Positions 40,001 through 52,500 of a stretch of DNA of 64,000 bases are shown piece by piece. Position 1 is the stretch's first letter; every line of letters begins with the position of its first letter. The notes under the pieces are model-generated. The model had not been told where the DNA came from. It saw nothing but the letters and a program-made list of their open reading frames with translations, and did not search any database. This DNA is from Atrichornis clamosus. Its lineage: Eukaryota; Chordata; Aves; Passeriformes; Menuridae. The translations under genes were made by a program, and so were the position numbers. The DNA lies in contig WBMZ01011382.1 of NCBI GenBank assembly GCA_013400975.1, positions 61,668-125,667 of the forward strand. Direction: 5' to 3'.

Positions 40001-43000
40001 GATAATTTTTGCTCACTTGGAAAACTGTTTGGGTCAGCTTCAGGAGGGAAAGAATGGAATTTGATTGTAGTGGACCTAAGATGAGCACCATTTCCCATTC
40101 ACTGGGAGGTAAACAAACAAGTATTGGTGATGAAAAACTCTTAATATTTGACCTTGAGGAACCTCTTTTGGAGGCGCACATAAACCCTTGAATACCCAGC
40201 TACCAAACGCTTTTGACAAATCCCTGACTAAAAAGCATCTATTTCTAAACAAAATTTCTTAAGAAATGATATACCACATACAGATAGCAACTAGAACATT
40301 TCTCAGTGCCACAGGTGTCTTTTTCTGTAACCTCAGTAGTCAGTTTACAAGGTGGTGTGGACACTCAAAGGTAAGATGGGCCATCCTGGAGGTTTCAGCC
40401 ATGTTCAGTGGCTGCAGAAACAACCCTGCCAGAGGAAGACTTAAGCACTCCCTGACCAACAAGTGGCCAGCTCTACACATCAAGAGACAGTTTGACAGAA
40501 CAGGCCCCTCGGTGGCAATGTTGTCCCCACACGCTCACGTCTGTGCCCTCCATTGTTTCTGTCTATAACTAGCTGCTGAGGCAGGGAACTGAGGCAATTA
40601 AATTTGGGGTTTTCCTGGTAGTCAGCTTCCCCAAGGGTCTCTTAAATGAGTGCTGTTAGCAGAAGGAATACTTGCCCAGGCTTGCTGACCATGTACAGAT
40701 CCTGGGAGTGCCTCCTCAGTTTTGCCAAGCCAAGTTAGCTCCAGTCACTGTCAAACTTAATCTAAACAGTCACTGTCAAACTTAATCTAAAACAAGCCCT
40801 TAATCTAAACTGGCTGGCTGGTCAGAGCTGAGGTTCCAACACCGCAGTAGTAATAACTACTGGACACAGCACCATCATAAACTGGTGTGGTCAGTCTCAA
40901 ATCCCACCTGGCAGTTAGAGGGCAAACGCTGGGGACAGAGACAAGACATCAGGAAGCACTATCATCTGCATGGAAAAACTTGTAAGATACTTAAAGTGGG
41001 ATTTACATACATATATAGGATTTGGGAATAATACCTTAAAAGGCTTAATTTGATTATCAAACATGGAGGTCAGAGTTTCTGCAAATCCTTCAGAAGGAGA
41101 GAAAATTCAGAGGTATAGCTTGCTGGCTCAAAACAGTTTTTTGAATGCTTAATTTATCAAGATTGTCAGGTAAAGATAACACTGGTTACCTTGAATCACG
41201 TGACATAAACTATTTGTATCAGTAATTTTTCTGTGCTTTTGCAATTTTTGTTTTATCACAATAAGGTCGAGGCAGTTGGACATAGAAGAGTATGTTTCAG
41301 TTAATTCTTCTAGACTCTGAACCAGGTTAATTTCAGCTTAAGATGAAAAAATTAATGCCTGGTGGTTCATAAAACAAGTTGTTCCACTAAACAAGTACTG
41401 TTTGAAAGACGAAAATCTCACATCACCACGGAATATTATTCATCCAGGTGGTAACCAATTTGTGTAAATCACCTCTAGGTAGCCATTTACAAGACATAGG
41501 AGATAATGGTTTGGCTGCAGAACATTTATGGACCAGGAATGTGTTGTGGAAGAGTGCAGAAACATGAAATCCTATTGTTGAAGTGTCTGACAACTCTCAT
41601 GTACTTCCAAAGTGTTCGTATCTCCTTATTCAGCAATCTGTTTTTTACAAACTGCATGGAAGAATCCTGAATGAAAAACTGGCTGTAGGCAAGGCAGGTT
41701 GTACACTACACAGTTGCTATAATAATTAAAATCAAGACAGAATTGAATACCAAACCTACTTATTTTAGGTTACGTTTCTACTACGTCCATCTACTTCAAT
41801 ATCCAGAAGTAGGTTAAAATTAAACTAGCAGATTTTTTCATATTCCTGTTTTGTCTAAGACCTATTCAGATAATCACTTTTTTAAAATCCATTTTTTTAA
41901 CAAGAACTATAAAAAAGTGCCTGAAGCACTACATTATCTTTCCTAGGATGATGGCCTGTGATTCAGTAAACAAGAGAAAGCTGTTCTGGCCCCTATTTGT
42001 ACCTGAGTGCTTCTGCTAAAAGATGGAACATGATAATAACTGCTTTTATTTTTTTAAAAAGCACACAACACATTTACTTTTACTTTGTAGCTGTAACAGA
42101 CCTTTCACAAAAGCCATTTTCTCCCAAATAATTTATTTCCTTGCAAAATACAATCTACCACCTAAAATACAAACCAGCATGTTTTCTTCTAATCCCTTTC
42201 AGCCACCATGCTTTTCAATGTTACTGTAAAGTAGGTGTGAAAATTTGAGATAGAAAACATAAATTACTTGGGTCATATCCCCTTCAAATACCTCAATTCT
42301 TCTGCGTAGAAAAACTTAATCGGGATTCTGAGGTTTTGTTTGATTTTGAAGTTCATAGGAAGTATTACACCAGAAAACAGAGTAAATGTTCCAACCTAAG
42401 ATAAGGATCATCTGCTAGAAGATCCTGGGGAAAGCATGGCTGAGGAGTTAGTGTCATTAGCCAGCAGGACAATGATCTCATTTCAGTGACCTTGTTCTAT
42501 CAGCATCAGGGACGACTTACAATGGCAAAGCATTTAATATTAATATGTAAACTCTCTCAAGTGCTTCCTAAAATATCAGTTGCTCCTCCCCCAATTTACT
42601 AAGTATTATTTTATAACTACTGTGTTATAAAACTGTTGTAAAGTTAAGTTATAAGCAGTAACTAATGCCTTTGCTACAGGCTGAACCTCTGGCAATGGGC
42701 TGTTATGGGATGCCTATTTTGGACAGATAAAACTAATTTTTCTAACAGATCTTGCCAGTATTTTATTTCAGGAAAGTGACAAATTGTTGGTCTCAAGAGC
42801 TGTAGTGCTGATGGTTCAAGAGGCAGCTAAGTCGGTAAATGCATCAGTTTCCAGAGTGGGCTAAGAAAGGAGATGGCAAGAGGAATACAGGCATTATGTA
42901 CGTGATTATACTTTGTCTCGTGTTACACCGTAGTCACCATCGGATGGACACAGGGCTTTTAGAAGTCTTTTAAATGTAATTAACACATTCCTAACTTCCC

Positions 43001-43254
43001 TGCTGGAATCAGGTAGTCATTGCAGTACTAGAGGAGTAACTGTAGAAATGCCATTCAGCATGAAGAGGCTCAGACATACCTCCAGTAAGTTCTCTACACA
43101 CGTTCCAGCACTTACTTTTCAGGAGGGTGTAATGACTCACACACTACTCCTAAGCAGAGGCAGTTTCAAGGGCAGATTAGTACATACACTGAGAAGCTAT
43201 GTGCCTGTCCACAATACACAGCAGAGCTGTTGCTGTCTTTGGACTGTAACAATT
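31001..43254. other. Intergenic sequence downstream of DTL
   Basis: About 12 kb between the GC patch and the DTL 3' end. It is slightly GC-richer near 31.1-31.6 kb and 37.2-37.5 kb, otherwise AT-rich. Open frames overlap on both strands and resemble nothing known. The one clear repeat is a 25-base tandem duplication at 40742-40791. I see no RNA gene or further mobile element. Confidence 0.6.
40742..40791 (+). repeat. Perfect 25-bp tandem duplication
   Basis: The unit beginning cagtcactgtcaaac and ending aatctaaa occurs twice back to back without a mismatch (40742-40766 and 40767-40791). A third partial match, the last 10 bases or so (ttaatctaaa), follows at about 40800. The identity suggests a recent local duplication. 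Confidence 0.9.
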
Positions 43255-43513
43255 GCCACATAAAAATTACTTTGTTTATTAAAAAAATACATACCTTAAG
43301 TCAATAAGAGACCGTGAGTAAGTATTGTGTAGATTTTACGCACTCAGCTCACTTCAGCTGTTAACAGCTTTAAAAACAGGAAGACTAAAACCTCAAGTCT
43401 ATGAAGGTCTGACAACAAATTGTGTAATCCTGGTGCATCGTTGTTGGCATTGTTAAGTCTGGTCTTGATACCTCAGTGTCAACATCCATCAGGTGCAACC
43501 ACCGCATGCTGCT
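43255..43513 (-). other. DTL: DTL 3' UTR
   Basis: This is the sequence between the DTL stop codon (43514-43516) and the likely cleavage site 10-25 bases past the AATAAA signal at 43275-43280. It is about 260 bases long, with no further poly(A) signal in it. Minus-strand sequence just beyond (about 43205-43225) is GT-rich, as expected of a downstream element. Longer alternative 3' ends cannot be excluded. Confidence 0.65.
43275..43280 (-). terminator. DTL: DTL polyadenylation signal AATAAA
   Basis: TTTATT on the plus strand gives a canonical AATAAA on the DTL strand, about 235 bases after the stop codon and followed by a GT-rich stretch. Confidence 0.7.
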
Positions 43514-43582
43514 TCAGTCATTCTGTGGCTTTCTGTGGAAGTATGTGCAGATCTTCCTCATAGAAACTGAAGAGGTTGCAGC
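43514..43582 (-). CDS. DTL: DTL exon 15 (residues 709-730 and stop), C-terminal PIP-like box
   Basis: Acceptor TTGATAG before 43582, in phase 0 with exon 14. Encodes AATSSVSMRKICTYFHRKPQ then ND and TGA. MRKICTYF fits the degenerate PIP box (hydrophobic I719, aromatic Y722-F723) found at the human C-terminus. The protein ends four residues after RK, whereas human continues for roughly a dozen residues. The exon is too short to show as a long open frame. Confidence 0.93.
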   Translation of the reverse strand, partial: AATSSVSMRKICTYFHRKPQND

Positions 43583-46500
43583 CTATCAAGAAATAAAACC
43601 AAAACCAATGTGAAATACTTCTAGATTAACGGTTCATGTCTGCAGGAGTCCCGAAGTCTCCCCTCCATCATTGTTCCAGCTTGTTCAGCTTCCCAACTAA
43701 GACAGTAAATGAAAGGTTCTTTACTACAATCTGGCTCACAGATAAGAGGCTTACTACCTACAGAAAACACCGTCTAAATCCTAGGGTTGTCCTACTGCCA
43801 TGAGAAATGCACTCCAGCTGCAGTTTCAGCTTCCCTACAGCAGACAAGATTGCTGCAGATTTCCAAGATACAACAAATTCAGTGGATGCTGTTGGGTATT
43901 CCTGGCACCTCCTCAGGCTATGAGTAGCATCACAGTAGCATCACAAAACAACACAGTAGCATCACAAAATCTAAACTAGAGCATACTGGGCAGGAAAAGT
44001 CTGGAGTTTAAACATGTACAGCATAAAGCACAAGCAGTCAGTCTCAAGTAGTTGCAGGTTTGCTATAACGAAGATTTCTTGGTACAACCACAACAAGGAG
44101 AGTCCGGCTGCTATGATAACTGAAGGAATGATGGCTTGCTCATAACTGATAGAAGTGTTGGAAGAGTTGAAATCAGGTAAGAAATGAGATATCAAAACAA
44201 GCTTTAATGATGGCAACAACTTCTAGCATCAGATGTTCAATTGAGAGTACAAGTAAAATTTGATGATTGAAAATTTACCTAACATTTACTAAATTTACTA
44301 AAATATTTACTAAATTTACTAAACATTTACTAAATTTACTAAACATTTACTAAATTTACTAAAATATTACTAAAACATTTACTAAAATAAGGCTCAAAGA
44401 CACTGTAGGACTTGGAAGTCTGTATCAGAGACACATCAAGTTTGGTTCGATTTAAAAAACGTAATTATAATTTCCTACTTTGCTTGTTAAACCCTCATGC
44501 CAACTTTTTTAGCTGCTTTATAAGCTTAACTTTCATTTCAGATCCTAGGATGAGCTCTGTGCCAGGCTTCCTGTACATTAAAAGTAGGATTATGTAGGTC
44601 AAATCCAGCTTCAGTCTTGCACAGCTCTTGTTTTCTGCTAGTTTTGCATTGGAAGAACCAAAGGCATTATTTAACCCCACGGTTTTAGCATGGGTAACAA
44701 ATTCTTTTGCTACCTGAGCTAGAACAGAATTTAGCCGTTTCTTCTGATGCTAAAGTGGTTTTCCAGTAACATAAACAGGCAGATGTGATGGTGAACACAT
44801 AAACAGTAGATCTGCCAGGAAAGCTGTTGTCATTATTGTGTCTCTCAGAGTAGAGCTGTATTTGAGATGATGGCTACATCCTTCAAACATCCAGCTGGGA
44901 ATTGCAAGGATCCCTGAACTCCTGTGTACCCTAAGTCCCTTTAAAATGAGGGACACCATCATCGTAAAAATTCTATTCTGCATGGAGGGGATTAGTAGCC
45001 AACAGCATTAATATATCTGGCTTATGAGGCCAGAAATCCTCCCTTTTGTCCATAGTGGAAGGGATCAGGTCATTCTTTGAGTGTCCAAGAGGAAAGAACA
45101 AAAAAGGGGACAGTGGCAGCTAGGGATAACTTCTTTAATGGCAATGTCATTGGCTGCCCTACTTACAGTTTTCGGCGAGGTGGCCACTGCCACAGACTCT
45201 TGTCTTTTGGCACCAGGACTGCAGGATGACAGGGGGCTGTTTGACGTGCTCTGGCTGCCAGGTCTGCCAGTCCGTAGCTTCTCTCCCAGAGCAGACAACC
45301 AATTTTTTCTTTCAGGAGAACTATTCTCTTTATCTACTACCTCAGTGTCTTTCCCACGCGGAGATCTGAAAAGATGGGGGGAAGTTTGAACACCTGATGG
45401 GTTAACACAGCTTCCAGAAAAGGAAGGCTCTTTTGGGCTGTGGCTGGAGCCTTCGCAATCGTTACCCAAGGCAGCCAGGCTGAGACAGTCTTCGTCAGAA
45501 GCTTTTTGGTCTGGAACCAAGTGACATAAGTTCAGCTTGGATTTCTTAGCTGCATGGTCCAGTTCAGTCACACAGCTACAGGCCTGCAGACACTTCTGCC
45601 CCGCATCGCCCTCCCTGCTGCAGTCAAGCCTTCTCTTGGCACGCTTTTCAAACTGAGAGTGTGGGACGTTAGGAGGGCAAGCAGCTTCCAGGAGACCCTG
45701 GGTGACTTCTGCCAGGGCTTTTCTAGGAGAAGGAGCCTTTTTCTCCACTTCTGGAGGGGAAGAGCATGGAGTCCTTGTAACCCAATGTTGAATGGACATT
45801 TTGGAGGAAGGGATCAGTTTGGGAGATGCACAAGGGCTTGCTCCAGTTTGCTTGGCTGGGGTGGAGGCTGTGGCTGTCTGAGTTTTGAGAGAGACTGTCG
45901 GAGTGTTTGTAGACAGCGGAAGGTCTCCGGAATAAGTGGGAGCACAGGCAGCTGGCCGTGGCGAGGAAATGAACACGCTGCCTGCTGTGAAGGCCTTGGC
46001 AGGAGTACTCTGTGGGCTGGCTGGTGGTCCTAATAGGGGAGAAATAGGCAGAAAGTAGAGTTTAATAAGAAATAAGTAGTCTTAGAGAAGAACACAGAAC
46101 AACAGATTAAAGACAGTCCTTCTATAAATATTCCTTCCAACTAGGATATGGATTCAGTGCTGATCCCGTGCTTCAGACATACCCTTTTGAAATAAGAAGT
46201 CGTACAAATCCCTCTAATTTTGGCTAAACTGGTACAAGTCCTATATAAAATCCTGTATCATTAAGTATAATACAGCTTGTTTGTGCAATGTTTGATATCT
46301 ATCCCTTCTGTAATGAGCACTCTGACGTGAGCCAAATGAACAGACAAAACAGATTTGAATCTTCCAAGTCTATCCAGCCCCACTGGAGCTTTGCACTGGT
46401 TCAGTCCAGACAGCTCAGTACTGAGATGCTGCCTGAGGAAAAGGCTGGTCCCAACCTGCACTGCATCCTTAACAGCTGCGTGACTGAGCTGAGGGACAAA

Positions 46501-49500
46501 GGCACTGTAAGCGGGTCCCACAGCTAATTACAACACCAAGGAAACTTTACACTATGATGCCCTACCATGTGAACAGTGCTCCTAGTCAGGTGTTATTAGT
46601 TGCATATTTTAAAGATTTTTTTAAAGTGTGAGAACAGTGAAGGACACACTTTCGTTCTCTTGTCTTTTCGCCGGAGGATTTTCTGCAATGCTGTATTAGA
46701 ATGGAGATGGTAGTTATTTACCACACCCAGGGAAGTGTGAGAAATTCTTCATCTCCTGAACAATGACTTAAAATTCCAAAGGAAATAAAATCTGTCACTT
46801 TAGTAGGTTATTCCTAAAACCAATGATTACCAAACAGGTATTTTACAGTGGCTTTTGAGCTCACTAGCCAAGATGTAAATGCTCTTGCTTGTAAAAGAGA
46901 AATTCTGAACACCCAGAAAACAGCAGTCATAGGTAGGGGCATAAGAACCTCACTGATAACAGTGGGAATAATATATAGCAAAGATCTTGGTCTGCAGCAA
47001 TATTAGAGGGTATTCTTTTAATTTTTTTTTATTTCCAGCCTCCTCCAAAGAGAACACATTAGTGGGTTTGTTAGATGCCTGCTTTCTCACTCACCTAACT
47101 TGCAGAGATGCCATTTAACAGGGTAGTGCCTTAGTTACTCTCTGCACTGCCACTGCTGAGCACAAGAGCACTAAACTTTTTGTGTATACCAGGGGCTTAA
47201 TGCAAACTCCCCATTTTCAGCATTAGCACTGCACTACAAAGTACCTCATTAGAACAATGACAAGTCTGGTGTGAATAACCTGCCATTTTCTTTACAACAC
47301 TGGGCTGTCTCACAAACAACATGTTGAGTGAGCACCTACATGGCCGATTATATACCATACTAAGTCTCTTTTGATCCTTCCTTTTACTGTATTATCTAGT
47401 ATCCCAAATACAAGTACTGCTGCATCAGAGCAAAATTAAACAGGATCCCATATTAAAGGATCTCACTACAAATAACCTCAACAGACAAAACACAGTTAAA
47501 GGCTCATTTCCTGGTAAAATATGCAACTTCATAACAACTCGCTTCAATGTGGACTTCGAGAAAGTAACTGCCAAGATATTTTCTCCTAATCTTTGCTTTA
47601 ATGAGCACTTAAAAGACAGTAATAACTCAGCTGGGAAATTTGTTGCACTCAAAAATCTAAGCTCCTAGAGGCAGAAAAAAGTAGCAAGCTCAGCAACACT
47701 TGATCCATAATGACCATTACAAATCCTTACAGCAGAAATATTTCATGAGTAGTTGGGTATGAGCACTCTGAATCCCAAACCAGTCTGAAAGTTATGCTGT
47801 GGACACACTTAATAATGGAAAACCAGTTTCAAGCTGCCATTTCATGCAGTACAACACTGTGAATACCTGCAGTCAACCTGCATCACACCAAAGCAGGTTA
47901 TTTTGGATGTTTCCTACCTTCTCTGCCACAAATCTTCTAAAGTGGTATTATCAATCTCCAGATTTAAGAATCACAAATTGTTCATGCGCAGGCCTGCTCC
48001 AGAAATTTGGTTACACAAAATCATACAGAAAGTAGTACAACTGAGAGAAACCACAGAAGTAATTGACAAAGAAAAGGAAACTGCTTGCTACACTTTATGA
48101 TACAGGTCAACAGTCAATACACCACCTCAACCTCACAAACTGTTTCACAGAAATGGGTGGGGAACAACCTAGATTCATCCCAGCAGGTCTGAAATAGTAC
48201 TTTGCTTGCAGCTCTGAATCAGTCTCTGCAGATAACTCCTATATCCTAACAGCACGTGTTTTGTGTTCAAGAGCCAAGGTCAGCAGGAAGCCTGCTGTTG
48301 TGTTTGCAGTGTCTGTGTACTTCCTCTTCCCTCCTGTGTTACTTTAATGCAGCAAGAGCAAGGAGAAATGAGTAGTTTTTCTAGTGTCCTTGCCAAAGAG
48401 GACTTGGAAATTTTAGTGTACAAGCTACTTTAGGTTTCACACTTCTGGTCTAGACCTGTGCTTACTTCTGTTTTGCTGAAGCTAGTACACAAAGAGATTT
48501 CTGAGGCCTCTCTGAGGAAGAGTGTGTACACACACAAAACAATCACCAGCTATGGAGCAGACCTGGCATTCTCCCTCCTATTGTCCTGCAAACTTCCTGC
48601 TAGACTTGTTACTCACTGGCAAAAGGTTAGAGGTAATGTTATCCCATTAGTGGGATTTGGAGACCTTCAGCCTTTATTTGTGCTAGCCAAGATGAAATTC
48701 ATTTGGAGGGTGGTTAGAAAAGATAGGTGGAATGCAGGAAGTCACACCAGCAGCTGCTGGGAAGTTACTGTATTCTTAGTTTCAGAGCTACTCTACAGAG
48801 AAGCTCATCTTACTTCATGTTGGGGGGAGGGCAGTTATCCTCCTTTCACCTACTCTACTGCAACAAAATGCAGGTTTCAGATAAATCAAAGTAGTATTAT
48901 GATCCAGGGCTCCTTTCTTCTGGTCTAGGGTACTACCTACCTAGAGAGCACCTTCTCTACAGAGCCCAGATCTTGCTGGCTCAGAGCATGCTGCATAGCT
49001 TTTCTGATTGCCTAGGCTTTGTAGAAAGGTACTGCAGTTGTTCACTAGCTTTAACGTGTGAATTGACAATTAATTCTGGGACATTACAATCACATCACGA
49101 TTGTCTGCATGCATTTTTGAAGTACTTTCACTAGACAGCATTTGGCTGTATGCAGTCAGTACCACTGACTGAAGCTGAAGAAGGAGGAAAAAAAGAGAGA
49201 AAAAAAGTGTGCCTTGTTCCTACTGTGACATCTCCTTTGGCTGTTCAATTATTGAACCCTGTTGAAACCCACTGAAGATCTGGCTGCCCAACAAGCTGTA
49301 TCAATCAATATTTCCTCTGGAGTCTGGTCATCCAGATTTTGCCATTCTTGTAAGCTATTCCAATCAGCTTGTCTTGTTGATGGCAGCAGTATTTACAAGT
49401 AGAAGTGTTTGTCTGGCTATATGGGTTATTGCCTAATATGAAAGAAAACCCCAGAAGACTTACAAAACAAGTCAAAGGCTTTTCTTGGTAGAGAGAACAG

Positions 49501-52500
49501 ACAAAATTCAGAAGCAAGTATCTCAGCTCAGGGGCCTTACCTGCTCTGTGTTGTTTTTCTGGTTTCTTGTGAGTGACCCAGCCCACCAAGTTGGCTTTTC
49601 TGGATACTGATTTCTCCTCCTCAGGACACCGTCGTAAGCGCCAAATCCTCACAGTGTTGTCATCAGAGCACGTGGCAATCTACAATATAAAATTGTTAGT
49701 GAGAGTAACCAGGGCACATCCTATGGACGGCAGTTCAAGTGAAGTGGAACAGGTACATCCAACACACCATGATGATATGACTGATGGGGAAGCCTGGCTG
49801 AAGGGGTACAAGATCAACCATTAAACAATAAAAATAACCCAACTCCGTTTCATTGCTATACCAGACAGCAGTATTTGCTTTAAAGCAGGCAAGGCTGCTG
49901 CACCCATGTTTTCTGCCAGAGAAATCTCAGCCACCATCAAGCATTTGCCTCACACAGCTCTGTAAAGGAAAGCGGTCTGCTAAGGAAGGGTCACAGCACA
50001 TTCTGAGATTTCAATCCCTTTGCAGAAAAAAGCAGCCGTGCTCCCTTTTGCACCTGCACCTCCATGTGCCTCTGTTGCTCGGGACTCTTCTGCTTGGGGA
50101 CAAACAATTGCAACACGCTGGCAAGGTGACATTGGAAGGCTGCTGCATGAGCCACAAGCGCCATCTCGTCAGAGTCAGATGTCAGCAGCGTTTGGCAGAG
50201 AGACCAACTCTGCCAGAAACATTGGTCTACATTCCTGCCACAGCACCATGCACTTCAAAAGGATCTCTGGAATCTCAACTGAAGGGAGTAGAACCCATCT
50301 AGCTCACATTTTATGGCTCTCTTCAAACAGATTAGCTGGTGACTCAACTGGGAATGAGTAGAAAGTAAAAGGAAATTCTGTGGTGAAAGTTCATGATAAT
50401 CTGAATGGGAAATACTTTACTTTGACCTTTGTCACACCAATGTTGTCCCTACAGAAAGGAACCTTGCCTCTCAAATCACACCAAGAAGCTTCCTGACCTG
50501 CCTTAGCACCACATTTCCCACTTCATGCTTTGGCATCTGAGCAATGGCTGACTATTTCTTTCCTGTGTCAGGAATAGTTTTAAAAGCTGAATTAGTCTGG
50601 ATTTCCAACACATCATCATCAGGATGCTGGGCTACCTCTAGATCACAGATTTCATCTGAAATGCCAGTTCTCATACTGTGCATCTTACACAACCAGAACA
50701 ATTCCTTGTGTTTGCCTGCAAGACTCCCAACCTCCTACACTAATGCTTTTCTGAAGCCCTGGTGCTGCCACGTAAGCTAGGGAAAGCAACGGACTTGCTT
50801 AATATTGTGGGGTGGAAGAAACTCTGGCTATTACTAAGACACCATCCAGGATTTTTTCAGGGTTATTTCTCCTTTTGAGGTAGGCCAAATATTTGAACTA
50901 ACATCCTACTGCAGTTGTCTTCCTTTTAGTGTTACCAGGTGCATAATTACTGACCCATTTTCACTGTAGGCTTTTTTTTTTTGTCATAAAAACAGCTCAG
51001 ATTTTGAAAAGAGGTTACAATGAAAAGAGTCCATATGTTTTTTAAATGGCATTCAAAACTTCTTACCACTCTGTACAAGACTAGAAGATGTATTAATGGT
51101 CAGAAGGAAAGGAAGATGTGAATATGGAACAACAAAACAAGCTTTTGGCTTCTGAAAGTCCTGATTAAATGATTTCACTGTTTTGCCTCTTACAGGTAGT
51201 ATCACAAGTATCAGGAGTGGTCTTTGTTGATTTGCAGTTTCCTAGGACTTCTCAAATAGCCTAAATTATTTGAAAATAGTAAAAAAGTTCTCGTGTGCTC
51301 CTGTGACGAGGTTGGATTACTGTCCCCCCAACTGAACATTTTTAGAACTTATTGACTAAAAATTTCCTCCCAAATAAACAATTGCTGCAGCAATTTTGAA
51401 AAGCAGATGTTGTTACATCACACTGATTGCTTTACAGGGAAGACCATTTTCCAGAAAACAAACCTTAGTGCAGTCTGAAGGACACCAAGCAATGGAGGTA
51501 ACTTCTTGAGAGTGACCAAGGAGTATCCGTGGAGGAAGGCTGGGCTCAGAAACCTTAAAAATTCCATAGAAAAACAAGTGTACAGTCAGAAGGCACGCAT
51601 TCCAATATACGACTCTAAGAAAAGACCACATAGTCCACCTGTGAAGCATGGGAATAATTTTCATCTTTCCTGTATGAAATGCATAAATCAAGTGCTCTCA
51701 TCCTGTCATCATGAGGCAACAACTTATGCAATCCTAAGCAGTAGCTCATGTTTCATTTCCAGAGGTGAAGCAGCTGGTCCTGGAAACACTCATTCAATTC
51801 CTGCCACACACAGGATTTCTGCCCCCAGAGCTGTCAGCCCAAAACACAAGCACTTCAGTGTATTAAGTACTCTACCTGTTCCAGGTAAGATGCTTAAATG
51901 TTGGGAAGCTTATACGTAGAATGAGGTTAGGCAAATATATTCTGCTGCCATTTTACAAATGTCCTGGTCACAGGTCAATGGTTTATCAAAAAAATGAAAC
52001 CACTGCCAACAAAATCACAGATGAACCTTCACTGGCTTCAGAACTGGCATTTGTGAGACTGCCAAGTGCCTGTACCTCCTCCAACCAATCAGCAGGACTA
52101 GACACCCTCCCAAGAGTTCATAAAAACACTCTCTAAATCACCCATGTTCATTCAGCTGATCTCCATTTCTCTTACACTCTTCATAAAAATCTTTCTCCTA
52201 TTCTACAGTATTGCTGCTTATCTTCAACTCCAGCTCCTGTAAGTGACAGACAGAGCTGAAGCCAGCACTAAGTGGTCCAAAGAAGACAACACACAAGCAC
52301 ACACACACACACACACACACAGATTCCATCCAAGTTTTGATTGCTTTCAGCAGGCAATCCTTTCTGTAGCTATGAGTCACCATCATTGATGTGACATTAT
52401 AAGGGAGATTTATCAAGGGGATTTGCATAAATGACTAAGTGAATGAACAGATCCTTTAGTGTGTGGGAAAAGGAGTAGACATTACATATAGGTTTCAAAG

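Noticed and set aside
45554..46033. 159-codon plus-strand open frame
   Set aside because: It is the antisense shadow of DTL exon 14, whose minus-strand frame matches a known protein and is bounded by good splice sites.
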